Assembly: GCF_030144325.1 (NCBI RefSeq)
Contig: NZ_CP126307.1
Coordinates: 5,174,001 to 5,238,000 of the forward strand
Direction: 5' to 3'
Length of the DNA: 64,000 nt
Source of the DNA: Bosea vestrisii
GTDB lineage: Bacteria > Pseudomonadota > Alphaproteobacteria > Rhizobiales > Beijerinckiaceae
This document shows, one piece after another, positions 10,882 through 19,588 of the stretch. The first letter of the stretch is position 1. Each line of letters begins with the position of its first letter. The position numbers and the translations under genes are program-made. A model generated the notes under the pieces. The model did no database searches and was not told the DNA's origin. It saw only the letters and a list, made by a program, of their open reading frames with translations.

Positions 10882-13518
10882 TCAAGCCAGTGAGCGGGTG
10901 GCGATGTCAGCCACGTCACGCGACAGGTTGGGCGTCGCCCCGACCATGCGCAAAGCCGCCTCCGCCTTGGCTCGGCGCCCAGTTTCCAGCATGCGCCAGC
11001 TCTTGAACGAACCGAGCAGGCGGGACGCGACCTGCGGGTTGGTCCGGTCGAGTGCGATGACGATGTCGGCGATGAAACCGTAGCCCTCCCCATCGGCCCG
11101 GTTGAACTGGGTGAGGTTGGCAGCGAAGCCGCCGATCAGGCCGCGCACCCGGTTGGGATTGCCGAGCGAGAAGGCGGAGTGGTTCATCAGCCCCTTGACC
11201 CGCGCAAGCGTGCCATCCTCTGCGATCAGCGCCTGCGCCATCAGCCATTTGTCGAGGACTAGCGGTTCGCGCGCATAGAGTGCGCCGAAGCGCGTGATCA
11301 GATCCTCGCGCTCGGCGCCCGGGATCAGCGTCATGGCAGCCAGCGCCGCGAGGCGGTCGGTCAGGTTGTCGGCCTCGGCGAACTGCGCCAGCGCCAGCCG
11401 CGCCCCCTCGGCCGGGGCCCCCAGCGCGATTAGCCCCAGCGCCTCATTGCGAAGCGCGCGCCGCCCGGCGGGCGCCGCGGCCGGCGAATAGGGGCCGCGT
11501 TCGGTGAGGCTGTCGCGCAAGGTAGCGAGCTGGCCGGCGAGCGCGCTGCCGATCGTGGCCGAGAGCCGGCGATGGGCTCCGTGCACGACATCAGGATCGA
11601 CATCGATGCCGATCTCGCGGGCAATGTCGGCCGGGGCTGGCAGGCGCAAGACCTGCGCGGCGAAGGCCGGATCGAGGGCGGAGCCGGCAAGGAAACCGGA
11701 GAGCGCCTTGGCGAGCGCTGACGCCGTTGCATCCAGCGTGGACATGTCGCCCTTGCCGGCCCGAACCAGCGTCCGCGTCGCCACGGTCTGTAGCGCCTGC
11801 CAGCGGTTGAAGGAATCGCTGTCGGCGTTGAACAGCGTCAGGAGCTCGGCATCCCCGAGATCGAGCTCGAGCCGCACCGGCGCCGAGAAGCCGCGCAGCA
11901 GAGACGGCGTCGGCGCTTCCTGCACATCGGTAAAGGTCAGGGACAGCGAAGGCTGGTCGAGCACGACCACGCCGCCGGCCTTGAGCGCCGGCGAGATGCT
12001 GGTGAGCGGCAAATCTCCGCCCTTGCCGACCAGGCCGAGGGCGACGGGGATCACGACTGGCTGCTTGTCCGACTGGCCTGGCGTCGCCGGTGTCGATTGG
12101 GCGAGCTGCAGCGTATAGCTCTTCGCCTGCGCATCGTATTTGCCGGACGCGACCACGGTCGGCGTACCGGCCTGCTCGTACCATCTGGCGAAATGGGTGA
12201 GGTCCTGGCTGGAGGACTCGACGAAACAGTCGAGGAACTCCTCGATCGTCGCGGCCGTGCCGTCGCAACGCTCGAAATAGAGGTCCATGCCGCGCGCGAA
12301 GGCGTCCTCGCCGATCAGCACCTTGAGCATGCGGATCACCTCCGCGCCCTTCTCGTAGACCGTCGGCGTGTAGAAGTTGTTGATTTCCTTGTAGGCGCGC
12401 GGCCGGACCGGATGGGCGAGGGGGCCGGCATCCTCGGAGAACTGCGTCGAACGCAACGTGCGAACATCGGCGATGCGCTTCACCGGGCGCGAGCGCTCGT
12501 CGGAGGAGAATTCCTGGTCGCGGAAGACGGTGAGCCCTTCCTTCAGGCAGAGCTGGAACCAGTCGCGGCAGGTGATGCGGTTGCCGGTCCAGTTGTGGAA
12601 GTACTCATGCGCGATGATCGCCTCGATCGAGGCATAGTCGCCATCGCTCGCCGTCAGCGGGTCGGCCAGCACGTATTTGTCGTTGAAGATATTGAGGCCC
12701 TTGTTCTCCATCGCGCCCATGTTGAAGTCCGAGACCGCCACGACGTTGAACACGTCGAGATCGTAGTTGCGGCCGAAGACGCGCTCGTCCCAGCGCATGC
12801 AGCGCACCAGACTATCCAGCGCCCAACCGGCCCGCCCGGCCTTGCCCGGCTCGACATAGACCGCGAGCTCGACCTTGCGCCCATCGGCGGTGACGTAGTC
12901 CTGACGGACATGATCGAGCTTGCCGCCGACCAGCGCGAAGAGATAGGCCGGTTTCGGGTGCGGATCGTGCCAGACGGCGAAATGCCGCTCGCCGCCCGGC
13001 AATTCGGCGGCGGCGACGAGGTTGCCGTTGGAGAGCAGCACCGGCGCCTGCGCCTTTTCCGCCTCCAGCCTGACCGTATAGACGCTCATCACGTCGGGCC
13101 GGTCGAGGAAATAGGTGATGCGGCGGAAGCCGTCGGCCTCGCATTGCGTGCAGTAGACGCCGCTGGAGCGATAGAGCCCCATCAGCTTGGTGTTGGCGCT
13201 GGGGTCGAGCGTCGTCTCGATCCTGAGCGAGAAGGCCCGCGCCGGCGGCGCCTGGATCGTCAGCCCCTGCGGCGAGAGGGAGTACAGGGAAGGATCGAGC
13301 GGGACCTCGTCGAGCAGGATGGAATCCGGCGTCAGTTCGTCGCCATCGAGGACGAGCGGCGCACCGGCATGACCGGCCGGATTCGGCCGCAGCTGCAGCA
13401 AGGCGCGCACCCTGGTCCGCGTCGGGTCGAGGACGATGTCGAGATCGACGGTGTCGATCAGCCATCCGGAGGGGCGATAATCTTCGAGGCGGATCAGCGG
13501 GGCGTCTTCGGCGCGCAT
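10882..13518 (-). CDS. pepN: Aminopeptidase N (M1 zinc metallopeptidase)
   Basis: Cytosolic aminopeptidase that removes N-terminal residues from peptides during protein turnover. The 878 residues match the usual PepN length. The exopeptidase motif GAMEN is at 268-272 and the zinc site is HEYFH with His304, Glu305 and His308, plus Glu327 eighteen residues on in LKEGLTVF. The long C-terminal helical domain typical of the E. coli-type enzyme is present. It lies 60 bases downstream of the CDF transporter on the same strand, so the two may be cotranscribed. Confidence 0.97.
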   Translation of the reverse strand: MRAEDAPLIRLEDYRPSGWLIDTVDLDIVLDPTRTRVRALLQLRPNPAGHAGAPLVLDGDELTPDSILLDEVPLDPSLYSLSPQGLTIQAPPARAFSLRIETTLDPSANTKLMGLYRSSGVYCTQCEADGFRRITYFLDRPDVMSVYTVRLEAEKAQAPVLLSNGNLVAAAELPGGERHFAVWHDPHPKPAYLFALVGGKLDHVRQDYVTADGRKVELAVYVEPGKAGRAGWALDSLVRCMRWDERVFGRNYDLDVFNVVAVSDFNMGAMENKGLNIFNDKYVLADPLTASDGDYASIEAIIAHEYFHNWTGNRITCRDWFQLCLKEGLTVFRDQEFSSDERSRPVKRIADVRTLRSTQFSEDAGPLAHPVRPRAYKEINNFYTPTVYEKGAEVIRMLKVLIGEDAFARGMDLYFERCDGTAATIEEFLDCFVESSSQDLTHFARWYEQAGTPTVVASGKYDAQAKSYTLQLAQSTPATPGQSDKQPVVIPVALGLVGKGGDLPLTSISPALKAGGVVVLDQPSLSLTFTDVQEAPTPSLLRGFSAPVRLELDLGDAELLTLFNADSDSFNRWQALQTVATRTLVRAGKGDMSTLDATASALAKALSGFLAGSALDPAFAAQVLRLPAPADIAREIGIDVDPDVVHGAHRRLSATIGSALAGQLATLRDSLTERGPYSPAAAPAGRRALRNEALGLIALGAPAEGARLALAQFAEADNLTDRLAALAAMTLIPGAEREDLITRFGALYAREPLVLDKWLMAQALIAEDGTLARVKGLMNHSAFSLGNPNRVRGLIGGFAANLTQFNRADGEGYGFIADIVIALDRTNPQVASRLLGSFKSWRMLETGRRAKAEAALRMVGATPNLSRDVADIATRSLA

Positions 13519-13578
13519 GGCAGGCTCGCTTCCTTCAGTCGCTCTTATCTATGAGGCCGGAGACGACGGCGAAAGCCG

Positions 13579-15045
13579 TCAGGGCAGGGCGTAAGGCTTC
13601 TCGGTCACGACCGCCGGTTCGGCATGGCTGACCAGGCGGCAGACATCGGGCCGGGCCTCGCGGACGTTGCGCTCGATCCTGTCGACGGCGTGATGCACGG
13701 CCGCCACGTCGAGCGCTGCGTCGGCGCGGCAGTGATAGTTGACCACGAGGCCGTTGCGGGTCTCGCGCACCCGGACGCTGTGGATATCGCGGATAGGGCC
13801 GCCGGCTTCGGCGACGCGGGCCGCCTCCTGAGCGATCGCCTTGCCGATGGCCTCGACGGTTTCCCAAGGCGCATTGTGGCCGGAGGGCTGGCCGGTTTCC
13901 ATCGGCTCGATATGGGTATCGACCTCAGTCTCGCCGCCGAATTCGGCTCGGATTGCGGCCTCCAGCCGGGTGGCGACGTCGTGCGCTTCGCCGAGCGGGA
14001 GCACCGCGTCCACCTCCATGTCGAGCGAGACGGCGAGCCGCTCACCGATCGTGTGGACGCTGACATGGTGCACCGGAACCTTCATCTTCAGCGCGATCAG
14101 CAGCACGCGTTCCAGCGCCGTCTCATCGTCGACCTGGACCGGGTTAGCGGTGACGGTCAGCGCCGAATCCGGCTCGACCACCGCCAGCGCCCGCAGCAGA
14201 TCGTCCTTGATCGCAGTGACGCGGTCGAGCGGCAAGGTCCGTGAGACCTGGATGCCGATCTCGCCCTGTATGACGCCGCCGGCTGGCCTCAGCCGCAACC
14301 ATTCGACATTGACGACGCCAGCTACGCCCTGCGCCGCCTCGCGCAAGCGCTCGGTTACACCCTTCGGTGCCGCGTCGATCAGCGTGTCGATCGTGCGCCG
14401 CCCAAGCTTGAAGGCGGTGGCGATCATGAACACGGCCAGCGCCAGCGCCGTCGCGCTGTCCGCCATCGGTACGCCCATCCGGGTGAGGATCAGGCCGAGC
14501 AGGACCAGCGCCGTCCCGACGAAATCGGTGGCGAAGTGCAGAGCCTCGGCCGAAAGCGCCTCGCTGCGCGTCTCCTTGGCAACCATGGTCAGCGTGCGCC
14601 AGCGCGTCGCGTCGACCATCAGCGAGAACAGCAGCACGCCGATGACCAGCGGCGTCACCGCGACACTGGGTTCGCTGCCGCTCCACAGGCGATTGGCCGC
14701 TTCCCACAGGATCGCGCCGGAGAGCCCGAACAGGATCGCGGTTTCCAGCAGCGCCGCCAACGCCTCGAACTTGCCGTGGCCGTAATGGTGTTCGTCATCG
14801 GCCGGCTTGTCGGCGGCGCGCACCGCGAACCAGGTGAACATGGTCGAGCCGATGTCGATCAGCCCCTGCAGGGCGTCGGTCATCAAGGCGAGCGACCCGG
14901 AGACGATCGCCGCGGCGAACTTGGCCAGCGTCAGCACGAGGCTGGCGACGACCGAGAGCGTCGCCGCCTTCTGCTTGACCCGCGCCACCTCGGCGGGCGA
15001 CACCGTGCCCGTCGGGTTCGGCGTGCGATCCTGCGTTCCGCTCAT
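13579..15045 (-). CDS. Cation diffusion facilitator (CDF) metal exporter
   Basis: Inner-membrane divalent-cation/proton antiporter. The 488 residues contain six transmembrane helices in the first 220. Metal-site features include ALMTDALQGLID in helix 2, a HHYGHGKFE loop, and HFATD (HxxxD) in helix 5. The cytosolic C-terminal part is unusually long at about 270 residues and seems to hold two tandem dimerisation-type domains, the second ending near the C-terminus. The metal (zinc, iron, manganese or other) cannot be settled from sequence. It probably heads a short operon with pepN and diverges from the glyoxalase gene. Confidence 0.92.
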   Translation of the reverse strand: MSGTQDRTPNPTGTVSPAEVARVKQKAATLSVVASLVLTLAKFAAAIVSGSLALMTDALQGLIDIGSTMFTWFAVRAADKPADDEHHYGHGKFEALAALLETAILFGLSGAILWEAANRLWSGSEPSVAVTPLVIGVLLFSLMVDATRWRTLTMVAKETRSEALSAEALHFATDFVGTALVLLGLILTRMGVPMADSATALALAVFMIATAFKLGRRTIDTLIDAAPKGVTERLREAAQGVAGVVNVEWLRLRPAGGVIQGEIGIQVSRTLPLDRVTAIKDDLLRALAVVEPDSALTVTANPVQVDDETALERVLLIALKMKVPVHHVSVHTIGERLAVSLDMEVDAVLPLGEAHDVATRLEAAIRAEFGGETEVDTHIEPMETGQPSGHNAPWETVEAIGKAIAQEAARVAEAGGPIRDIHSVRVRETRNGLVVNYHCRADAALDVAAVHHAVDRIERNVREARPDVCRLVSHAEPAVVTEKPYALP

Positions 15046-15125
15046 GACAGCTCCGCGCCAGCCCCCTTTGATCGAGGCCGGGTTTGGCCCGATCCATCGG
15101 CCAGATCAACCCCGGGAGAAAAACA

Positions 15126-15575
15126 GTGCGCTATCTTCACACCATGGTCCGCGTCACCGACCTCGATGCCGCGCTCGATTTCTACGTGACCAAGTTCGGT
15201 CTGGTCGAAACCCGCCGGATCGAGAACGAGAAGGGCCGTTTCACGCTCGTCTTCCTCGCCGCCTCGGATGATGCCGCTGCGGTGAAGGAGCAGGGCAGCC
15301 GCGGCCGCCCGACGCTGGAGCTGACCTATAACTGGGATCCGGAGGTCTACACCGGCGGGCGCAATTTCGGCCATCTCGCCTACGAGGTCGATGACATTTA
15401 TGCCACCTGCGACAAGCTGATGAAGGCTGGCGTCACCATCAACCGGCCGCCGCGCGACGGCAACATGGCCTTCGTCCGCTCCCCCGACAACATTTCGATC
15501 GAGATCCTGCAGAAGGGTGAGCCGAAGGCGCCGGCCGAGCCTTGGCTGAGCATGCCGAACACCGGGGCGTGGTGA
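15126..15575 (+). CDS. gloA: Lactoylglutathione lyase (glyoxalase I)
   Basis: Converts the hemithioacetal of methylglyoxal and glutathione to S-lactoylglutathione, detoxifying a glycolytic by-product. The 149 residues fit bacterial GloA. The N-terminus MRYLHTMVRV supplies the first metal His, GHLAYEVDD the second, and ISIEIL the C-terminal metal Glu. The GTG at 15126 was preferred over upstream in-frame starts because GGGAG lies eight bases before it and family members begin at this residue. It is the first rightward gene after the divergent CDF transporter. Confidence 0.94.
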   Translation: MRYLHTMVRVTDLDAALDFYVTKFGLVETRRIENEKGRFTLVFLAASDDAAAVKEQGSRGRPTLELTYNWDPEVYTGGRNFGHLAYEVDDIYATCDKLMKAGVTINRPPRDGNMAFVRSPDNISIEILQKGEPKAPAEPWLSMPNTGAW

Positions 15576-15602
15576 GAGCGCGCCTGATTGCAGGCTGATA
15601 TA

Positions 15603-15633
15603 CTCCCTGATATCATCAGATGATATCAGGGAG
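15603..15633. promoter_or_regulatory. 31-bp perfect palindrome, operator of vapBC module 1
   Basis: The half-site CTCCCTGATATCATC (15603-15617) is mirrored exactly by 15619-15633 around a single central A. The right half contains the AGGGAG of the ribosome binding site for the antitoxin at 15640. VapB antitoxins of the ribbon-helix-helix type bind such palindromes to repress their own operon, so this is a strong candidate autorepression site that could also fold in mRNA and mask the ribosome binding site. Confidence 0.85.
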
Positions 15634-15639
15634 GCTCGC

Positions 15640-15885
15640 ATGGGCATTCTGGTGCGTGACGAAAAGATCGACCGGCAGGTGCGGGAGCTAGCGCGGCAGA
15701 CCGGAACCTCGCTCCAGGCCGCGATCGGCATGGCTGTGGAGCGTGAACTGGCGCGCCGTGCCGATCGCATGAAGCGGATTGAGGAGGCGACCCGCAAGGC
15801 GCAGGCGATGCTTGCGGATCATCCCGTGATCGATGATGGGATGACCCACAAGGAGTTCTTCGATCGCGAATATGGCGACGCGTGA
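15640..15885 (+). CDS. vapB: VapB-type antitoxin (PSK/Rv0623-like)
   Basis: Small antitoxin of 81 residues. The N-terminal 45 residues (GILVRDEKID...ELARQTG) match the short Rv0623/PSK-type transcription-factor family of VapB proteins, which dimerise on operator DNA. The C-terminal part is the likely toxin-binding segment and contains MTHKEFFDREYG. The stop codon overlaps the start of the PIN-domain toxin. A 31-bp palindrome lies immediately upstream and includes the ribosome binding site, indicating autoregulation together with the toxin. Confidence 0.88.
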   Translation: MGILVRDEKIDRQVRELARQTGTSLQAAIGMAVERELARRADRMKRIEEATRKAQAMLADHPVIDDGMTHKEFFDREYGDA

Positions 15886-16295
15886 TGATGCTCGATGCGT
15901 CCGTCATCGTCGCTAATCTGCTCGAAGAGCCTGAGGCGGGTCGGATCAGGGCGGCGCTGGCCGAGGAGGCCGGTCTGGTGACGACGCCGCTCGCCATATT
16001 CGAAGCATCCACCAGGATTGCCATCGTCAGGGCGATGTCGGTTGCGCAGGCCTATGCTGTCGTCTCGACCTTCATCGAAGGTTCTCAGGTCTCGATCATT
16101 CCCATTGATGCTGCGGTCGGTCGCGACGCCCATCTCTGCGCGTCCCGCTATCATCACCTCACCGGGCATGCCGCGCGCCTCAACATGGGCGATTGCTTCG
16201 CCTATGCGGCAGCCAAGAGCGCCGGCCTCAAGCTCGCCTACAAGGGCAACGACTTCGTCCACACCGATATCGACGGCATCCGCTTCGGAGCCTGA
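15885..16295 (+). CDS. vapC: VapC-type PIN-domain ribonuclease toxin
   Basis: Type II toxin expected to cleave RNA, often initiator tRNA or rRNA, when released from VapB. The 136 residues contain the PIN acidic set: Asp4 (MLDASVIV), Glu40 (AIFEAS), Asp103 (NMGDCFAYA) and Asp123/Asp128 near GNDFVHTD. I chose the ATG at 15885, which forms a TGATG junction with the antitoxin stop; a GTG one codon upstream and an ATG one codon downstream are alternatives. All catalytic residues are intact, so the module looks functional. Confidence 0.9.
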   Translation: MMLDASVIVANLLEEPEAGRIRAALAEEAGLVTTPLAIFEASTRIAIVRAMSVAQAYAVVSTFIEGSQVSIIPIDAAVGRDAHLCASRYHHLTGHAARLNMGDCFAYAAAKSAGLKLAYKGNDFVHTDIDGIRFGA

Positions 16296-16319
16296 CATTC
16301 CCAGCGGAGCTTGTGAGCC

Positions 16320-17365
16320 TTGACCAAGACCCTCTTCGGCACGCTCGACGACGGCACCCCGATCCACGAGGCCGTGCTGCGCTCGGCTGATGGCGCCGAG
16401 GCACGGGTGATGGAATGGGGGGCGGTACTGCGCGATCTCGTCGTGCCGCTGCCGGGTGGCGGGCGGCAGCGCGTCGTGATCGGCTTCCCCGGCTTCGCCG
16501 ATTACCCGAAGCATTCCCCCATATGGGCGCGATCGCCGGCCGCTATGCCAATCGCATCGGCGGCGGCCGCTTCGTGCTCGATGGTGTCGAATACCAGACC
16601 CCACTCAACGAGCATGGCCGGAACTCGCTGCATGGCGGCGGGCAAGGCTTCGGCAAGCGGCCCTGGACGCTGGTTCATCATGACGAGGGAAGCGCGACGC
16701 TGGCGCTGATCTCAGCCGACGGCGATGCCGGCTATCCCGGCACACTCGACGTCTTTTGCCGCTACAGCCTCACGGGCACCTCGACCTTGCGGATCGAGCT
16801 CACCGCCAGCACCGACGCACCGACGATCGTCAATCTGGCGCACCATTCCTATTTCCGTCTCGACGATGCCCCGGACATTCTCGACCACGAATTCGAGGTC
16901 CGCGCCAATCTGATCACCCCGGTCGATGCCGACCTGATCCCGGACGGCTCGGTCGCCTCGGTGGCGGGAACACCCTTCGATTTCCGCAAAGCCCGGCCAG
17001 TCCGCTTCACGAACCCGGACGGTTCACGTTTCTGGTACGACCACAACTATCTGCTCCGGCGGGACCGCCGCGAGCCGGCGGCGGCGACGGGCCTCGAACT
17101 CGCTCATGCCGCGACCTTGCGCTCACGCCGCTCGGGCCTCGCCATGGAGGTCTGGACGACCGAGCCGGCCTTGCAGGTCTATGACGGATTCAAGCTGGAT
17201 ACGCCGGTCGCAGGGCTGGATGGCGTGCCCTATGGCTCCTGCGCCGGCATTGCGCTCGAGCCGCAGCATGTGCCGGACTCGCCCAATCTCCCGCACTTCC
17301 CCTCGACCGTGCTGCGCCCCGGCGAGATCTATCGCCAGATCAGCGAATTCAGGTTCGGAGCGTAA
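16320..17365 (+). pseudogene. Aldose 1-epimerase (galactose mutarotase), single-base frameshift
   Basis: Interconverts alpha and beta anomers of aldoses. The first 66 codons from the TTG at 16320 (MTKTLFGTLDDG...YPKHSP) continue in the next frame as HMGAIAGRYANRIGGG and run to 17365 with a full mutarotase core. Visible motifs are NLAHHSYFRL with its catalytic-type His pair and GIALEPQHVPDSPN near the C-terminal Glu. The break is in the C run at 16516-16520: one extra C restores a continuous reading frame. Either the gene is broken or the base call is wrong. A PfkB sugar kinase follows within 6 bases, so the pair probably handles one sugar. Confidence 0.88.
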
Positions 17366-17370
17366 GCGGC

Positions 17371-18264
17371 ATGGCCGGTGTTTTTTGTCTGGGTATCGCG
17401 ACGCTCGACTATGTCTACAGCGTCGAGCGCGTCCCCAATCCCGGCGAGAAGGACAGGGCCCGCGACCTCGTCATCACCGGCGGTGGCTGCGCCGGCAGCG
17501 GTTCGGCCGCGATCGGCCGGCTTGGTGGCAAGGCCTGGCTGGCGACACGGCTAGGGGATGACGCAGTCGGCGACACCATCGTCGGGCAGTTGCAACAGGA
17601 TGGGGTCGATACTTCGCTCTCGCCGCGGTTTCCCGGCTTGCGCTCGCCGGTCTCCTCGATCCTGATCGACGCCCAGGGCGAGCGCATGGTCGTCTCCTAC
17701 ACCGATCCGCAGACGCCACTCTCGACCGACTGGCTGCCCGAGACGCTGCCGGCCGGTTGCGATGGCGTGCTGGTCGACACGCGCTGGGGCGAGGGCTCGC
17801 TCGCGGCGCTGCAGCTTGCCCGCAAGGCTGGCGTGCCTGGCGTCATCGACGGCGATCGCCAGCCGACCCATCCGGAGATGGTCACCACCGCCAGCCATGT
17901 CGCCTTCAGCGAGAAGGCACTGAGCGAGATCTCGGGCGGGCAGGAGCCGCGGGCGGCGCTGGAAGCACTGGCGCGCGACGCACAGAACTGGCTGGCGGTG
18001 ACGCTGGGGCCGCGCGGTGTCCTCTTCATGGAGAATGGCGGCATCGGCCATCTGCCGGCTTTCCCGATCGAGGCAGTCGACACGCTCGGCGCCGGCGACG
18101 TCTGGCACGGTGCCTTCGCGCTGGCGCTGGCCGAGGGACAGGGCGAGCGCGAGGCGGTGCGCTTTGCCTCGGCCGTCGCGGCGATCAAATGCACCCGCTT
18201 CGGCGGCCGTGCCGGCACGCCGACGCGCGAGGAGGTCGAGCGCTTCCTCGCCGCGCATCCGTAG
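17371..18264 (+). CDS. PfkB/ribokinase-family sugar kinase
   Basis: ATP-dependent kinase for a sugar or sugar acid. The 297 residues show the N-terminal substrate region GGGCAGSGSAAIGRLGG (about 38-54) and the PfkB signature DTLGAGDVWHGAF (about 232-244) with its catalytic Asp. It starts 6 bases after the aldose epimerase gene, which implies cotranscription and a shared sugar substrate. Ribokinase, 2-keto-3-deoxygluconate kinase and fructokinase-like enzymes share this fold, so the substrate is not assigned. Confidence 0.9.
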   Translation: MAGVFCLGIATLDYVYSVERVPNPGEKDRARDLVITGGGCAGSGSAAIGRLGGKAWLATRLGDDAVGDTIVGQLQQDGVDTSLSPRFPGLRSPVSSILIDAQGERMVVSYTDPQTPLSTDWLPETLPAGCDGVLVDTRWGEGSLAALQLARKAGVPGVIDGDRQPTHPEMVTTASHVAFSEKALSEISGGQEPRAALEALARDAQNWLAVTLGPRGVLFMENGGIGHLPAFPIEAVDTLGAGDVWHGAFALALAEGQGEREAVRFASAVAAIKCTRFGGRAGTPTREEVERFLAAHP

Positions 18265-18275
18265 CGCCGCGATCT

Positions 18276-18293
18276 GCTGCTTATTTAAGCAGC
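18276..18293 (+). terminator. Hairpin after the sugar kinase gene
   Basis: GCTGCTT (18276-18282) pairs with AAGCAGC (18287-18293) around an ATTT loop, 11 bases after the kinase stop and 76 bases before ureD. No T tract follows, so it is a weak terminator or an mRNA 3' stabiliser. Confidence 0.4.
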
Positions 18294-18369
18294 GCCGGCA
18301 TCGCGACCACTTGCCGGGCAAAGGCTAGCGCGGAACACTGCGCTTACCTTCCGCCTACCGACGCTTCCC

Positions 18370-19227
18370 ATGTTCGCGCCCGCGCTGCCGCAATCACCCG
18401 AGCCGCTGTTGCCGGAGTATGTCCGCGCCGATGGTGGCGTGCGCCTGCGCTTCGGCAAGGTCGGCGCGCGCACTATGCGCCTGGACGTTGCCGAGAGCGG
18501 CGGCTACCGCGCTCGCTTCCCGACCGCCTATGACGAGCGTTGCGAGGCCGTGCTGATCAACACCGCCGGCGGCATGGCGGGCGGTGATCGTGCCGTGACG
18601 CAGATCGCCCTCGATGCCGGTGCGCAGGCGACCGTGACGACGCAGGCGGCGGAAAAGATCTACCGCAGCCAGGGCAGCGAGACGCGGGTCGAGACCCGGA
18701 TCGAGGTGGCAGCCGGCGCCGAACTCGCCTGGCTGCCGCAGGAGACAATCCTGTTCTCCGGTTCCCGCCTGTCGCGCAGCCTCGATGTCGAGCTGGCGGT
18801 GGGTGCGAGCTTTATCGCCGCCGAGACGCTCTATTTCGGCCGCACCGCCATGGGCGAGAGCCTGTCGTGTGGCCAGCTGCGTGATCGCTGGCGCATTCGT
18901 CGCGAGGGCCGGCTGGTCTTCGCCGAGGACCTGCGCCTCGACGGCGCCATTGACGCGACCTTGGGTCGCAAGGCGGTCGGGCAGGGCGCGCGGGCTGCCG
19001 CGACAGTCTTCGCCACAGGTCCGGGCCAGTCCGAAAAGCTCTCCGATATCCGCGCCTTGCTCGCTGGCGACCCCGCTTTCGCCGAGGTCGAGGCCGGCGC
19101 CGGCATCCTCGACGGTTTCCTTCTGATCCGCCTCCTCTCCGCCGACGCACAGGCGCTGCGTCGCGCCCTCGTCATGCTGCTCGGGCATCTGATCGGCCGT
19201 GCGCTGCCGCGCACCTGGTCAATCTGA
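18370..19227 (+). CDS. ureD: Urease accessory protein UreD
   Basis: Cytosolic scaffold that joins UreF and UreG on apo-urease and channels nickel to the active site. The 285 residues include the conserved UreD stretches LINTAGGMAGGDR (about 58-70), TTQAAEKIYR (about 92-101) and WLPQETILFSGSRLSR. It is the first gene of the urease locus and is followed after 10 bases by a small acidic gene. The ribosome binding site is weak at the chosen ATG, so a nearby alternative start is possible. Confidence 0.96.
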   Translation: MFAPALPQSPEPLLPEYVRADGGVRLRFGKVGARTMRLDVAESGGYRARFPTAYDERCEAVLINTAGGMAGGDRAVTQIALDAGAQATVTTQAAEKIYRSQGSETRVETRIEVAAGAELAWLPQETILFSGSRLSRSLDVELAVGASFIAAETLYFGRTAMGESLSCGQLRDRWRIRREGRLVFAEDLRLDGAIDATLGRKAVGQGARAAATVFATGPGQSEKLSDIRALLAGDPAFAEVEAGAGILDGFLLIRLLSADAQALRRALVMLLGHLIGRALPRTWSI

Positions 19228-19237
19228 GGAGAGCGTG

Positions 19238-19588
19238 ATGCTGGCAATCCAGGGACTGAAATGCGTCTATGATACCGGCTCCCGCGGCTGGGCGATCGAG
19301 CTCGCGCTGAAGGGCGAGGGCGAGGGAGCCGTGCGCCGCTTCGATGTCGACGGCCCCGAGGATGCCGAGATGCTGATCGAGGCCTTCGACGAGTCGACCG
19401 CGAGCAGCTTCGATCCGGCGACGGGCGAGATCGTCTTCGCCTATGAATACGCCACCCTCGACGATGAAGACGAGGATGAGGACGAGACCGACGACGAGGC
19501 GGACGAGGAAGAGGACGAGGACGCCGAGGTCGCTGAAGACGACGAAGACGAAGTCGCCGAGAACGAGGACGAGAAGGTCAAGGCATGA
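19238..19588 (+). CDS. Small acidic protein encoded between ureD and ureAB
   Basis: I do not recognise a characterised family. The 116 residues have a folded-looking N-terminal half (LAIQGLKCVYDTGSRGWAIE, then beta-rich sequence to about residue 72) and a C-terminal tail in which about 30 of 42 residues are Asp or Glu. GAGGAGAG lies just before the ATG. The stop overlaps the ureAB start as ATGA, so translation is coupled to the structural subunit. Its place in the operon suggests a role in urease assembly or in handling cations such as nickel, but that is inference. The tail is encoded by a GA-rich near-repeat of GAC and GAG codons. Confidence 0.8.
   Translation: MLAIQGLKCVYDTGSRGWAIELALKGEGEGAVRRFDVDGPEDAEMLIEAFDESTASSFDPATGEIVFAYEYATLDDEDEDEDETDDEADEEEDEDAEVAEDDEDEVAENEDEKVKA

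Noticed and set aside
19461..19585. GA-rich region as a simple-sequence or regulatory repeat
   Set aside because: It is in-frame code for the acidic tail of the protein at 19238, with a good ribosome binding site and overlap with ureAB.
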